From Nocardia carnea NBRC 14403 (GTDB lineage: Bacteria > Actinomycetota > Actinomycetes > Mycobacteriales > Mycobacteriaceae), in the NCBI RefSeq assembly GCF_000308515.1, contig NZ_BAFV01000125.1, forward strand, positions 62,001 through 126,000: a stretch of DNA of 64,000 nucleotides, written 5' to 3'. A program made the translations under genes and the position numbers. The notes below the pieces were generated by a model. The model did no database searches. It saw only the letters and a program-made list of their open reading frames with translations, and was not told where the DNA came from. This document shows, piece by piece, positions 26,110 to 36,098 of the stretch (within the stretch, counting starts at the first letter, position 1; each line of letters starts with the position of its first letter).

Positions 26110-28263
26110 GTGGACCGAACACCGGATCAGGGATCCGCGACCCCCGCCGCGTCCGAGGCGGCGCAACGCCCGCTCGGCGAAGGCCGGGGCGATACCGACC
26201 CCAAACAGCAACAGCTCGATCCGCTGCGCCAGGACCGGGAGAGCGGGTACCTCACGACACAGCAGGGCGTCCGGGTGGACCACACCGACGATGCGCTGAG
26301 CGTCGGCGCGCGCGGGCCCACACTGCTCGAAGACTTCCATGCCCGGGAAAAGGTCACCCATTTCGACCACGAACGCATTCCGGAACGGGTGGTCCACGCG
26401 CGCGGCGCCGGTGCCTACGGTTATTTCCGGCCCTACGACGATTCGCTGGCGGAATACACGGCCGCGAAATTCCTGACCGACCCCGGTACGCGGACCCCGG
26501 TGTTCGTTCGTTTCTCCACTGTCGCCGGATCCCGCGGCTCGGCCGATACCGTGCGCGATGTTCGCGGTTTCGCCACGAAGTTCTACACCGAACAGGGAAA
26601 TTACGATCTGGTCGGAAACAACTTCCCGGTGTTCTTCATCCAGGACGGCATAAAATTCCCGGATTTCGTGCATGCGGTGAAACCGGAACCGCACAACGAG
26701 ATCCCGCAGGCGCAATCGGCGCACGATACGCTCTGGGATTTCGTGGCCGAACAGCCCGAAACCCTGCATGCGATCATGTGGCTGATGTCGGACCGCGCCC
26801 TGCCGCGCAGTTACCGGATGATGCAGGGATTCGGCGTCCATACGTTCCGATTCGTGAACGCAGAAGGCCGCGGAACCTTCGTGAAATTCCACTGGAAACC
26901 CGCCCTGGGTGTGCACTCCCTGGTATGGGACGAATGCCAGCAGGTCGCCGGGCGCGACCCCGACTACAACCGGCGCGACCTGTGGGACAGTATCGAAGCC
27001 GGTGATTTCCCGCGCTGGGAACTGGGCGTGCAGTTGGTACCGGAGGAGCAGGAATTCGATTTCGATTTCGACCTCCTCGATTCCACCAAGATAATCCCGG
27101 AGGAACAGGTTCCGGTGCGTCCGGTCGGTGAGATGGTGCTCGATCGCAACCCGGACAATTTCTTCGCCGAAACCGAACAGGTCGCCTTCCACACGGCCAA
27201 CGTCGTACCCGGTATCGATTTCACGAACGATCCGCTGCTGCAACTACGGAACTTCTCCTACCTGGACACCCAGCTCATCCGCCTCGGCGGGCCGAACTTC
27301 GCGCATCTGCCGGTGAACCGGCCACTGGCCGATGTCCGCACCCACCAGCAGGACGGCTTCGGTCGCCACGATATTCCGCACGGCCAGGCGTTCTACACCA
27401 AGAACACCATCGGCGGCGGCTGCCCGGCACTCGCCGACGAAGATGTCTTCCGCCACTACACCCGGCGCGAAGAAGGCGATACGCTGCGGATCCGCAGCGA
27501 AAGCTTCAAGGAGTACTACCGGCAGCCCCGGATGTTCTGGCGCAGTATGACCGCAACGGAGGCCGAGCACATCGTCTCCGCGTTTGCGTTCGAACTCGGC
27601 AAATGCAAACGTGTGGAGATCCGCTCGCATGCGCTCGAACAGCTGGTCCGGATCGACCCGGATCTGGCGAGCCGGGTCGCCGACCAGCTCGGACTGCCCA
27701 CCCCCGAGGCCGGCCCGGTGGAGGATGTGCCGTTGTCACCGGCGCTGTCGCAGGTGAAGGATCCGCCGGCCACCATCGCCACCCGCAAGATCGCCGTCTT
27801 GGCGGCCGACGGGGTCGATGTGGCGGGCGTCGAACGGCTGCGCACGGCACTGCGCGAACGCGGCGCCGAAACCGAGGTGCTGGCCGAACACGGCGGCCAA
27901 CTGAGCGGTGCCACCGACGGGGCCCTGACCGTGGACAAAACCCTGGCGACCATGGCGTCGGTGCTCTACGACGCGGTGGTCGTGGCCGGCGGTGATACCT
28001 CCGCCCGCACCCTCGCCGCCGCGGGTCCCGCGGTGCACTTCGTGACCGAGGCGTACAAGCACTTCAAACCGGTGGCAGTGCTCGGCGCGGGCGCCGAGGT
28101 GCTGCGGGCCGGCGGTATCGCGGTCCCACCCGAATCGGACACTCCGGTCGACGGTGTACTCCAGACCGGCGACGCGGTCTCCGACGGCTTCGTGGAAACC
28201 TTCGCCACGGTGCTCGCGGGCCACCGCATCTGGGAGCGCGACACCACGGCGATACCCGCCTGA
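26110..28263 (+). CDS. katE: Large-subunit monofunctional catalase (HPII/KatE type)
   Basis: A 717-aa protein that destroys hydrogen peroxide. GTG 26110 follows GAGGAGGAC. H96 in [14 protein letters not shown] and the Asn in GNNFPVFF (169-176) are the distal haem residues. Y384 in FSYLDTQ is the proximal haem ligand. The extra C-terminal flavodoxin-like domain (about 555-717, beginning [12 protein letters not shown]) and the disordered N-terminal extension mark the large-subunit clade. A strong hairpin follows the stop. Confidence 0.95.
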   Translation: MDRTPDQGSATPAASEAAQRPLGEGRGDTDPKQQQLDPLRQDRESGYLTTQQGVRVDHTDDALSVGARGPTLLEDFHAREKVTHFDHERIPERVVHARGAGAYGYFRPYDDSLAEYTAAKFLTDPGTRTPVFVRFSTVAGSRGSADTVRDVRGFATKFYTEQGNYDLVGNNFPVFFIQDGIKFPDFVHAVKPEPHNEIPQAQSAHDTLWDFVAEQPETLHAIMWLMSDRALPRSYRMMQGFGVHTFRFVNAEGRGTFVKFHWKPALGVHSLVWDECQQVAGRDPDYNRRDLWDSIEAGDFPRWELGVQLVPEEQEFDFDFDLLDSTKIIPEEQVPVRPVGEMVLDRNPDNFFAETEQVAFHTANVVPGIDFTNDPLLQLRNFSYLDTQLIRLGGPNFAHLPVNRPLADVRTHQQDGFGRHDIPHGQAFYTKNTIGGGCPALADEDVFRHYTRREEGDTLRIRSESFKEYYRQPRMFWRSMTATEAEHIVSAFAFELGKCKRVEIRSHALEQLVRIDPDLASRVADQLGLPTPEAGPVEDVPLSPALSQVKDPPATIATRKIAVLAADGVDVAGVERLRTALRERGAETEVLAEHGGQLSGATDGALTVDKTLATMASVLYDAVVVAGGDTSARTLAAAGPAVHFVTEAYKHFKPVAVLGAGAEVLRAGGIAVPPESDTPVDGVLQTGDAVSDGFVETFATVLAGHRIWERDTTAIPA

Positions 28264-28289
28264 ACCGGGGCGTCGCACACGAAGAGCAG

Positions 28290-28325
28290 GGCCCGGCCGA
28301 CGCGATGCAACGCGTCGGCCGGGCC
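28290..28325 (+). terminator. Hairpin terminator after katE
   Basis: A perfect 15-bp GC-rich stem with a 6-nt loop begins 27 nt after the catalase stop. There is no T-run, which is usual for actinomycete hairpins. Confidence 0.75.
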
Positions 28326-28665
28326 TGGTGCCACGAAGTGAGCGGCGCCGGGGCCGCCGGCGCGAAAACGCAGCCGCCGCCCAGGGCGGCAGAGTCCTGG
28401 CGGGCCGAGAGTGCGCGTGTGAACAGTTGGCCGGCACCTGGACGGGCCGCCTGCCGTTCGACAGACGCCGAAACCGCGGCGGCGAAACCGGGGCGGCGGT
28501 GCGGAAGCGGGCCGAGAGATCAGGTCCGCGTACGCCGGTAGGCGGTGCGTGCCCGGACGACACGGTGTGGGTCCGCGAGTCGGGTGGGCAGCGTTCTGGA
28601 CCGGCGCGCGGGTGTCCGGCGTATGGTGTGCTCGCCGGGTGCCTGCGTGCCCGCAGAGCGGAGCC
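28326..28665. other. Intergenic region between katE and ugd
   Basis: 340 nt between convergent genes. Short frames lack family resemblance, and no second clear hairpin for the minus-strand arm was seen. Confidence 0.4.
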
Positions 28666-29982
28666 TCAGGCGTGTGTTCCCGGCTCGCCGGTGCCGATAC
28701 CGATTATTCGGAAAGCGGTGTGGCCGAGGGCGGTTTCGTCGAGGAGGTTGCGGGTGTCGACGATGATCGCCTGGGCGGTCTCGGCCTCCAGCCGCTGCCA
28801 GTTCAGGGTCAGGAACTCCGGCCATTCGGTGAGGACGACGAGTGCGGAGGCGTCCTTCGCCACCAGGTAGGGGTCGTCGACCACTTGCACCGGATCCAGC
28901 CCCGGTGTCCCGGCGGGTACGCAGGGATCGTGGGCGACGACGGTGACCCCGTGGCGGCACAGTTGCTGCGCGACCGCCACCGCGGGGGAGTCGCGGAGAT
29001 CGCCGGTTCCGGCTTTGAACGCCAGGCCCAGCACACCGATTCGGGTGCCCGCGAGGGCCCCGTCTACCGCGCCGGTGACCGCATAGCGGATCTTGCGCAT
29101 CACCATCGCCTGCTGGCGGTCGTTTGCCCGAACCGCGTCGCGCACGAGCGCGAAGTCCACGCCCTCGGCCTCGGCGGCACGCAGGAGCGCGTGGGTGTCC
29201 TTCGGCAGGCAGGAGCCGCCCCAGCCGGGGCCGGGGGCGAGGAAATCGGGGCCGATCCGGCCGTCCATACCCATGGTGTCGGTGACCCGCGTGATATCGG
29301 CGCCGACGCGTTCGCACAGGTCGGCCATCGTGTTCACGAAGGACAGCTTCACCGCGAGGAAGGCGTTGCTGGCGTATTTCGCGAGTTCCGCGCTGGCCGT
29401 ATCGGAACGGACGACCGTGGCGCCGGTGCCGGCGTACAGTCCGGCGACCCGGTCGGCGGACTCGGTGTCCCCCTCGCCGGCGCCGACGAGGATGCGGTCC
29501 GGATGCAGGAAATCGTGCACCGCATGGCCTTCGCGCAGGAATTCGGGATTGCTGACCACGGCCCGGCCGGCGAGCGCGGATGATTCGGTGAGACGGGCCG
29601 CTGTCCCGACCGGAACAGTGGATTTGGTCACCAGCGTGCAATCCGGCCGCAGCACGGTGGCCAGCGTGTCCAGGGCACGGTCGAGTACTTCCAGGTCGGC
29701 CTCCCCGCCGTCTCCCATGGGCGTCGGCAGACACAGCAGCACCACTTCGGCCTCGGTCAGTGCGCCCGGATCGGTGGTGAAGGCGAGCCGCTCCTCGGCC
29801 AGGCCCTCGCCGACGAGTTCGGGCAGTCCCGGTTCGACAATCGATACCGAACCCGCCCGCAGCCGTTCGACCTTGGCTTCGTCGTTGTCCACACAGATCA
29901 CGTGGTGCCCGAGATGGGCAAGGCATGCGGCGCTGGTGAGTCCTACGTATCCGGCGCCGACGACACCGACGCGACTACCCAT
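28666..29982 (-). CDS. ugd: UDP-glucose 6-dehydrogenase
   Basis: A 438-aa enzyme converting UDP-glucose to UDP-glucuronate with NAD. The Rossmann motif is GAGYVG (9-14). The catalytic Cys is C258 in GWGGSCLPKD. The third domain has AFKAGTGDLRDSPA. ATG 29982 follows AAAGGGGG. The start overlaps the upstream GT9 gene by 8 nt, so it belongs to the glycan arm and is its last gene. Its product is the substrate for the decarboxylase-like enzyme at 37888-38886. Confidence 0.93.
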   Translation of the reverse strand: MGSRVGVVGAGYVGLTSAACLAHLGHHVICVDNDEAKVERLRAGSVSIVEPGLPELVGEGLAEERLAFTTDPGALTEAEVVLLCLPTPMGDGGEADLEVLDRALDTLATVLRPDCTLVTKSTVPVGTAARLTESSALAGRAVVSNPEFLREGHAVHDFLHPDRILVGAGEGDTESADRVAGLYAGTGATVVRSDTASAELAKYASNAFLAVKLSFVNTMADLCERVGADITRVTDTMGMDGRIGPDFLAPGPGWGGSCLPKDTHALLRAAEAEGVDFALVRDAVRANDRQQAMVMRKIRYAVTGAVDGALAGTRIGVLGLAFKAGTGDLRDSPAVAVAQQLCRHGVTVVAHDPCVPAGTPGLDPVQVVDDPYLVAKDASALVVLTEWPEFLTLNWQRLEAETAQAIIVDTRNLLDETALGHTAFRIIGIGTGEPGTHA

Positions 29983-30925
29983 GGTGTGCCCCCTTTCCGA
30001 GGACTTCGGCCGCAGCGGTGAGCACCCGTTCGGGCCGCACCATGAGAAGTCCGGAATCCGGGCGGTCGGCGTGCGGATCACCGGTTCTGCCCGCCCACAA
30101 CGCGATATGGTGCCGTGCGGTGACCGGCGGGCCCCAGGTATGGGGTGGGGTGGGGCCGAACAACAGTACCGAGGGTGTCCCGTAGGCGGTGGCCAGATGG
30201 CCCACGCCGGTATCGCCGCAGATCACCAGTTCCGCCTCGGCCACCATTGCGGCCAATTCGAGCAGATCGGTACGGCCCGCATACACCGCCGAGCGCGGGA
30301 GCCCCGCCTGCGCGGCAACGGTATTCGCCAGCGGAACCTCCGCGCGTGACCCGGTGATCACCACGGGCCGTCCGTCGGCGCTCAAGGCCCGCGCCACCCG
30401 TGCGAATCGCTCGGGCGGCCAGCAGCGTGCGGGAGAGGCGGCACCGGGATGGATCACGACCGCCCGCGATACCGGCGCCGGCACCGGCGGGGCAGGCAAC
30501 CACAGCGCGTCACGATCGGTCGCCATCCCGCGGTACTCCAGCAGTCGGCACCAGCGATCCACCTCGTGCAGATCCGCCCGCCACTCCGGGCCGGCCAGTT
30601 CCGGGTAGTCCGGATGACGGTGTGTCAGCAGCGATTCCGGGCCGGTTGCGAGTAGATCGCGGATACTCTCCGGACCCCTGCCGTGCAGGTTGACCGCCAA
30701 TCGGGGCGGTGCACCCGGCCATCGCAGCGCTCCCAGCCCGGGGGTCGGCAGTAGTTCGTCGACCGCCTCGATCGACGCCACCAGCCCGCGCAGCGGTTCG
30801 GGCGCGGCGAGTACCAGCCGGTCGTCCGGGTGGGCAGCGCGCAGCGCACGTAAGGCGGGCACCGCGGTCAGCAGATCGCCGAGGCCGAGTGCCCGCAGTA
30901 CGAGTATCGATCCGCTCAGGGCCAC
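29975..30925 (-). CDS. GT9 glycosyltransferase (heptosyltransferase-like) 1
   Basis: A 316-aa GT-B fold enzyme of the ADP-heptose:LPS heptosyltransferase family: RALGLGDLLTAVPAL at the start, VVIHPGAASPARCWP in the middle, and ICGDTGVGHLATAYGTPSVLLFGPT for nucleotide binding near the end. Two such genes flank gmhA and hldE here, which supports ADP-heptose as donor. Overlaps the SDR gene upstream by 10 nt and ugd downstream by 8 nt. Confidence 0.88.
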   Translation of the reverse strand: MALSGSILVLRALGLGDLLTAVPALRALRAAHPDDRLVLAAPEPLRGLVASIEAVDELLPTPGLGALRWPGAPPRLAVNLHGRGPESIRDLLATGPESLLTHRHPDYPELAGPEWRADLHEVDRWCRLLEYRGMATDRDALWLPAPPVPAPVSRAVVIHPGAASPARCWPPERFARVARALSADGRPVVITGSRAEVPLANTVAAQAGLPRSAVYAGRTDLLELAAMVAEAELVICGDTGVGHLATAYGTPSVLLFGPTPPHTWGPPVTARHHIALWAGRTGDPHADRPDSGLLMVRPERVLTAAAEVLGKGAHHG

Positions 30926-31605
30926 GACCCCTCTTCCGAGGTGCAGACGACGAGTTCGCGGACCTCGCAGCCCGGCGGTTGGTTCAGCGCGAACAGGACG
31001 GATTGTGCGACATCGGCGGGCTGGTTGAGTTTCGCGTCCGGCGGGGGTTTGTACTGTTCGGCGCGCCCGTCGAAGAACGCCGTATGCATACCGCCGGGAA
31101 TCAGCAAGGTCACGCCGACGTCACCGGCGGTTTCGGCGGCCAGCGCGCGGGTGAACCCGACCACCCCGAATTTCGAGGCGCAGTACGCGGTCGCGTCGCT
31201 GACCGCCTTGATCCCCAGCGTGGACGCACAGGTCACCACGGTGCCCCGGTGGGCCCGCAGTGCCGGCAGCGCGGCGCGCACCACCGCGACCGTACCCAGC
31301 AGGTTCACCTGGACCACCCGTTCCCAATCCTTGGCCGGCACATCGTCCAACCGCCCGCAGGCATCGGTGCCCGCGGCGGTGAACACGCCGTCGATCCGGC
31401 CGTCCGCGCGGTCGGACAGTTCCTGTACCGCGTTCTCCGCCGCCGCGGTATCGGCGAGATCGGCCCGCACGAAATCGACGGTGGTCTCGGGTTGTTCGCG
31501 GTCGATCACCAGGGGGCGGCCTCCGCGTTCGAGGACCGCCGCGGTCACCGCCGCGCCGAGCCCGGAAGCGCCGCCGGTGATCAGGATATTGCCGAGTGTT
31601 CGCAT
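30916..31605 (-). CDS. SDR-family oxidoreductase in the glycan operon
   Basis: A 229-aa classical short-chain dehydrogenase with TGGASGLG (10-17) for NAD(P) binding, S128, and Y141-x3-K145. The NAAG-type motif reads TAAGTD. Substrate unknown. Within a heptose locus it could oxidise or reduce a sugar, or serve the glycan's lipid carrier. It overlaps the GT9 gene and follows hldE after a 20-nt gap. Confidence 0.85.
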   Translation of the reverse strand: MRTLGNILITGGASGLGAAVTAAVLERGGRPLVIDREQPETTVDFVRADLADTAAAENAVQELSDRADGRIDGVFTAAGTDACGRLDDVPAKDWERVVQVNLLGTVAVVRAALPALRAHRGTVVTCASTLGIKAVSDATAYCASKFGVVGFTRALAAETAGDVGVTLLIPGGMHTAFFDGRAEQYKPPPDAKLNQPADVAQSVLFALNQPPGCEVRELVVCTSEEGSWP

Positions 31606-31625
31606 CGCACTCCTTCGTGGTCGGG

Positions 31626-33002
31626 TCAGCCGCGAGACCGGCTGACCAGCTGAGTCGTCGAATAACCGCGGACCGTGGGGATCAGCGCTATTTCGCCGCC
31701 GTGCCGGCGCACCACCTCGGCTTCGGGCAGTTCCGCCTCGGCGTAGTCGCCGCCCTTGACCCAGATATCGGGCCGCAACCGATCCAGCAGCGCGCTCGGC
31801 GCGGATTCGTCGAATATCGCGACGGCATCGACCGAGGACAGTTCGAGCAGCAGCCGGGCGCGGTCGCGGTCGGCGACGATCGGCCGGCTCGGGCCCTTCA
31901 ACCGGCGCACCGAATCATCGGAGTTCAGGCAGACGATCAACGCGTCGCCCATGGCCCGCGCCTGGCGCAGCAGGCTCACATGGCCGGGATGGAGCAGATC
32001 GAAACAGCCGCCGGTGGCCACCAGCCGTCCGCCCCTGCCCCGGACCGCCGCGGCCAGTTCGAATGCCGACCCGGCGGTATCGGATTCCCCAGTGGCGGTC
32101 GCCGCGGGGGCGTCGCAGGTCGACAGGGTGGTGGCGGCGCCGGTGGCGACGAACCTGGCGGCCGTGGCCACGGCATGGGTCACCGCCTCGGCCACCGTCG
32201 ATCCGTCCAGCAGCGCCGCCGTCGCAGCGGACGCGAACCGGTCGCCGGCACCGCAGGTATCGGGCGCGATACGGTCCGCGCTGCGGATCGACGCGGGGAC
32301 GGGAACCGTCGCCAGCCGTTTACCGTTGGCCAGGACGGCGCCGGACGAACCGAGCGTAACCGCAACCGAATCGGCGGACCATTCGTCACGCAAGACCTTC
32401 GCCAGTTCGTCGGGTTCCGCGTAGCCGGGCGCGAACTGCCGGGCCTCGTTCAGATTCGGTGAGACCAGCGATACGCCCGCTGTCGGCGCCGGTCCGCGCG
32501 GATGCGGGTCCCATACCACCGGCACGGCCCGGGCGAGCTCGGTGAGCAGGCGCCGGATCCGCGGATGCGCGGCCACCCCGCGGCCGTAATCAGCGACCAG
32601 GATCGCCCCGGCCGACCGCAGCGTCCGCACCACTGCCGAACTCACCGGCCCGGCATCGGCGGTACCGTCGCCGGTGTCCAGCCGCACCAGCGACTGGCCG
32701 CCCGCCCGCACCCGCGTCTTACGCACCGTTTCCCCGCGCAACACCATCGGCACGACATCGACCTCTTCGCCGAGCAGCCGTAGGAGATTGCGCCCGCCGT
32801 CGTCCTCGGTGAGGGCCGTGATCAGCGTGACCTCGGCCACGGACCGGGCGGCCAGCAGGGCGGCCAGCCCGGCGCCACCGGGGCGCAGCCAGCGGCGTTC
32901 CACATCCACCACGGGTACCGGCGCCTCGGGGCAGAGCCGGTCGGCGGCGCCTTCGATATCGACGTCGAGCAGGGTATCGCCGAGGACGACCAGCGGTTTC
33001 AT
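31626..33002 (-). CDS. hldE: Bifunctional heptose kinase/adenylyltransferase HldE
   Basis: A 458-aa fusion. Residues 1-300 are a PfkB/ribokinase domain with GAGD (251-254) that phosphorylates heptose 7-phosphate at C1. Residues 320-458 are a cytidylyltransferase-type domain with CFDLLHPGH (333-341) that makes ADP-heptose. The family is best known for Gram-negative LPS core. Here the linker (300-318) is Ala/Thr-rich. The gmhA stop overlaps this start by 4 nt. Confidence 0.93.
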   Translation of the reverse strand: MKPLVVLGDTLLDVDIEGAADRLCPEAPVPVVDVERRWLRPGGAGLAALLAARSVAEVTLITALTEDDGGRNLLRLLGEEVDVVPMVLRGETVRKTRVRAGGQSLVRLDTGDGTADAGPVSSAVVRTLRSAGAILVADYGRGVAAHPRIRRLLTELARAVPVVWDPHPRGPAPTAGVSLVSPNLNEARQFAPGYAEPDELAKVLRDEWSADSVAVTLGSSGAVLANGKRLATVPVPASIRSADRIAPDTCGAGDRFASAATAALLDGSTVAEAVTHAVATAARFVATGAATTLSTCDAPAATATGESDTAGSAFELAAAVRGRGGRLVATGGCFDLLHPGHVSLLRQARAMGDALIVCLNSDDSVRRLKGPSRPIVADRDRARLLLELSSVDAVAIFDESAPSALLDRLRPDIWVKGGDYAEAELPEAEVVRRHGGEIALIPTVRGYSTTQLVSRSRG

Positions 33003-33562
33003 GCCGGAATCCCCAATGCCTCGTCGAGCGCCGCGCACAAGGCGTGCACCAGCGCCAGATGCACTTCCTGCACCGTGGCGGTGGTTGCGGCTTCCACCGC
33101 GATCGCGTCGTCGCACAGCGCCGCCAGCGGATTCGGCATCGGCCCGGTCATCGCCCAGGTACTGACACCGAGCTCCTGGGCGGTTTTCGCGGCGGCCACC
33201 ACATTCTGGCTGGTACCGCTGGTGGACAACAGGACCAGGACGTCACCGGGCCGGCCGTGCGCGCGGACCTGACGGGCGAACAGTTCGTGCCCGCCGTAGT
33301 CGTTCACGATCGCGGTACCCGCCGACGTATCGGCGTGCAGGGCGATCGCCGACAGCGGTTGCCGTTCGTGGTGGAACCGGCCGACCAGTTCGCCGGTCAG
33401 GTGCTGGGCTTCCGCCGCGCTGCCGCCGTTACCGCAGGCGAGCAACCGGCCACCGTTGTCGAGCACGGCGGCCAGCTCACGCCCCCATCCGCTGATCTTC
33501 GGAGCGAAGGAACTGGTGCGCTGCAGCGCTGTGCACAGCGCCGCGAAATGTTCCTCGATCAC
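32999..33562 (-). CDS. gmhA: Sedoheptulose 7-phosphate isomerase GmhA
   Basis: A 187-aa SIS-domain protein converting sedoheptulose 7-phosphate to heptose 7-phosphate. Seen: CGNGGSAAEAQH (43-54), LSTSGTS (112-118), and E166-x-H168 near the C-terminus as in GmhA active sites. GTG 33562 follows AGGAGG. It overlaps hldE and the upstream GT9 gene by 4 nt each, indicating coupled translation. Confidence 0.93.
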   Translation of the reverse strand: MIEEHFAALCTALQRTSSFAPKISGWGRELAAVLDNGGRLLACGNGGSAAEAQHLTGELVGRFHHERQPLSAIALHADTSAGTAIVNDYGGHELFARQVRAHGRPGDVLVLLSTSGTSQNVVAAAKTAQELGVSTWAMTGPMPNPLAALCDDAIAVEAATTATVQEVHLALVHALCAALDEALGIPA

Positions 33563-34602
33563 GACACACCTCCTGTCTGCAGACCCCCACCCCGGTCCGC
33601 GCTGAGTTCTTCCGCCGCCTGCACCACCCGATCCGGGGTGATCGATTCCAGGCACGGATGCCCCGCGGTCGGGCAGTCCCGGGCCCGGCTGTCGCGGCAC
33701 GGTGCCGCCTGGTCGCCGAGGACGATCACCGGAACGCCGTAGGGCGCCCACCGTGCGGCGGGCACGACCGGTGCGAACAGTGAGACCACCGGCGTACCGA
33801 CGGCCGCGGCGAGATGCGCGGGGCCGGTATTCGGTGCCACCACCACGGTCGCGTCGCGGAGCACGGCGGCGAGTTCGGGCAGGCCGGTCCGCCCGCCGAG
33901 ATCGACGGCATGGTTTCCCGCGACCGCGGCGGTGAGCGCCCGGTCGCCGGGACCTCCGGTCACGACCACCCGGTGACCGGCCCTGATGAGCGCGGTCACC
34001 ATCGCCGCCGACCGCAAGGGCGACGGTTGCCGGGCCGGTACCGACGCGGCGGGATGCACCACCACATAACCGGGCCTGCCGGTGAGCGCGCGGGTATCCG
34101 GGAGCGGTTGGCGGACGGCGAGTTTCCCGTCGTCACCGGGCGGTAACCGGAACCCGGCCGCCGTCGCAAGGGACAGTGCGCGCTCGGCCTCGGGGGGATC
34201 GCCCTCGACCCGGTGCCGCAGATCCAGCAGCGAACCCGGATAGTCCTCGGAGATCGCGCCGACCCACGGGACCCCCGCCATTCGGAGCAGCAGTGCGAGC
34301 GGTAGCGGCGACTGATGGAACGAGGTGAGGATCAGCGCGCGATCCAGTTCGAGGGCACGCAGCCGATCGACGAAGGCACCGGTATCGGCCGGTGAGACCG
34401 GCGCCGGTTCCGGGTCGATCCACGGTGCGCACCAGGTGAGGATCCGGTCGACACCGGGTAGCAGTTCCGCTCCGGCGCGGCCGCGGGGTCCGGCGAGCAG
34501 GGTGACATGGCCGGCGCCCGCGGCGACCGCACGGACACACGGACCTGCCAGCAGGACATCGCCGACGTTGTCCATCCGCGCCACCAGTACTCGGCCTGTC
34601 AT
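33559..34602 (-). CDS. GT9 glycosyltransferase (heptosyltransferase-like) 2
   Basis: A 347-aa GT9 enzyme: VLVARMDNVGDVLLAGP at the start, VVHPAASVPARQP, and VVAPNTGPAHLAAAVGTPVV near the end, as in WaaC/WaaF. The late segment CRDSRARDCP is Cys-rich, as often seen in this family. It overlaps gmhA downstream and the GT2-GmhB fusion upstream by 4 nt each. Confidence 0.88.
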   Translation of the reverse strand: MTGRVLVARMDNVGDVLLAGPCVRAVAAGAGHVTLLAGPRGRAGAELLPGVDRILTWCAPWIDPEPAPVSPADTGAFVDRLRALELDRALILTSFHQSPLPLALLLRMAGVPWVGAISEDYPGSLLDLRHRVEGDPPEAERALSLATAAGFRLPPGDDGKLAVRQPLPDTRALTGRPGYVVVHPAASVPARQPSPLRSAAMVTALIRAGHRVVVTGGPGDRALTAAVAGNHAVDLGGRTGLPELAAVLRDATVVVAPNTGPAHLAAAVGTPVVSLFAPVVPAARWAPYGVPVIVLGDQAAPCRDSRARDCPTAGHPCLESITPDRVVQAAEELSADRGGGLQTGGVS

Positions 34603-36098
34603 GACGCACCTGCCAAGGCCAATCGGACCGCCTCGGTGAGATCGTGCGCGACCTGCGCCTCGGCCCGCGCCCGCTGCACCTCTTCGGGACGTGTGCGCGC
34701 GGTGGGCACCAGAATGGCCCGCGCCCCGGCCGATAACGCGGCGGCGATATCGGCCCCCGTATCACCGATGAGCACGCACCGGCCCACCTCGACACCGAGA
34801 TCGGCCGCGGCGCGGCGCACCATGGCAGGCGCCGGTTTACGGCAGGCGCAGCCGTCGTGCTCGCCGTGCACACAGACCTGCCAGGTCGCGAACGGGCCGA
34901 GTAGTTCCTCGACCCGCCGATTCACCGCTGCCAGCTGCCCCGGGGTGATCAGCCCTTTGGCGACGCCGGACTGGTTGCTCACGACGCCGAGCTGGATGCC
35001 GGCCGCGCGCAACATCCCGAGTGCGTCCGCGGCGCCCGGGACCGGCTGCACACCGGTCGGGTCGGCGAGATAGGGGATATCGACGATCAAGGTGTCGTCG
35101 CGGTCGAACAGCAGCGCATGCGGTGCGGGATGGGTCGCGTGGCGGTGCCGCAGTTCACCGCGCAGCCGATGCCAGCACGCGGCCGGGGGAATGAGTGCAC
35201 TGGTCACGGTCATCCGGGCGATCTCGCCGGGCGTGCGGGGTCCGGGCAGGATTCGGCGTATCGCGAACTGGGCGGTGAGCGCGGCCCAGGCCGCGGCGAA
35301 TCCCAGTGCGGGACGGCGCCGTCCGGCCATACCCGCACCCACGGCCGCCGCACCCAGCGCGGTGGTGAGGGCGTGCCGGGGGAGCAGGCTGGAACCTTCG
35401 CCGATGCGCCGGCGCCAGTGGGCGCCGAATTTGCGCCGCATCAGCGCATTGTCGGCGTTCCCGCGCTGCGCGCGGAGGCTGGCCAGCGGCCCCGAGTTCC
35501 GCGCGGGGTGGACGGTGACCCGCTCGCCCTCCGCGATGGCGTAACCGGCCAGGCAGACCCGGAGCGCGAGATCGGCGTCCTCGCGGTAGGCGCGGGGGAA
35601 CCGTTCGTCGAATCCGCCCACCGCGTCGAGGGCCGATCGGCGGTAGGCCATATCCGCGGTGATCCAGCGCGCGGTCGCCAGGCCCGCGGTACCGCGTTCG
35701 TCGTCGGTCGGCCGGCGATCGGGCGGCAGCGGGACCTCGATGCGTGCCGTGGACGCCCCCGTGGTGTCGTCGAGTCCGAGCAGATCACCGGCCAGCCGCG
35801 CCGGCCAATCGGGGGCGACGAGTACATCGTCGTCGAGGAAAGCGATCCAGGTTCCCGTGGCATGCCGCCATCCCGCATTGCGCGCGGCGGCCGGGCCCCG
35901 GCCACCGGAGCGGATCACCTGCGCGGGTGGAAGGTCTTGCGGCAGTGTGAGTTCCGCACTCTCGCGGCGGTCGTCCACCACGATGATCTCCCGCGGTGCG
36001 GGGCCGGTGGCGGTGGCGAGCGCTTCCAGCAGCAGCCAGAGGCTGTCCCGGCCCATGGTCGGGATGACGATGCTGTAGTCCAGCTCCGGGCCCTTCAT
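34599..36098 (-). CDS. Fusion: GT2 glycosyltransferase + GmhB phosphatase
   Basis: A 499-aa protein. Residues 1-230 are a GT2 domain (YSIVIPTMGRDS, AFLDDDVLV at 87-95, and a YREDADLALR acceptor region). A stretch with hydrophobic segments (245-305) links it to residues 325-499, a HAD phosphatase of the GmhB type: DRDDT (332-336), SNQSG, and a zinc site C409, H411, C417, C419 followed by RKP. GmhB removes the C7 phosphate from heptose 1,7-bisphosphate, the step between the two HldE reactions. Fusing it to a glycosyltransferase is unusual. It overlaps both neighbours by 4 nt. Confidence 0.9.
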   Translation of the reverse strand: MKGPELDYSIVIPTMGRDSLWLLLEALATATGPAPREIIVVDDRRESAELTLPQDLPPAQVIRSGGRGPAAARNAGWRHATGTWIAFLDDDVLVAPDWPARLAGDLLGLDDTTGASTARIEVPLPPDRRPTDDERGTAGLATARWITADMAYRRSALDAVGGFDERFPRAYREDADLALRVCLAGYAIAEGERVTVHPARNSGPLASLRAQRGNADNALMRRKFGAHWRRRIGEGSSLLPRHALTTALGAAAVGAGMAGRRRPALGFAAAWAALTAQFAIRRILPGPRTPGEIARMTVTSALIPPAACWHRLRGELRHRHATHPAPHALLFDRDDTLIVDIPYLADPTGVQPVPGAADALGMLRAAGIQLGVVSNQSGVAKGLITPGQLAAVNRRVEELLGPFATWQVCVHGEHDGCACRKPAPAMVRRAAADLGVEVGRCVLIGDTGADIAAALSAGARAILVPTARTRPEEVQRARAEAQVAHDLTEAVRLALAGAS

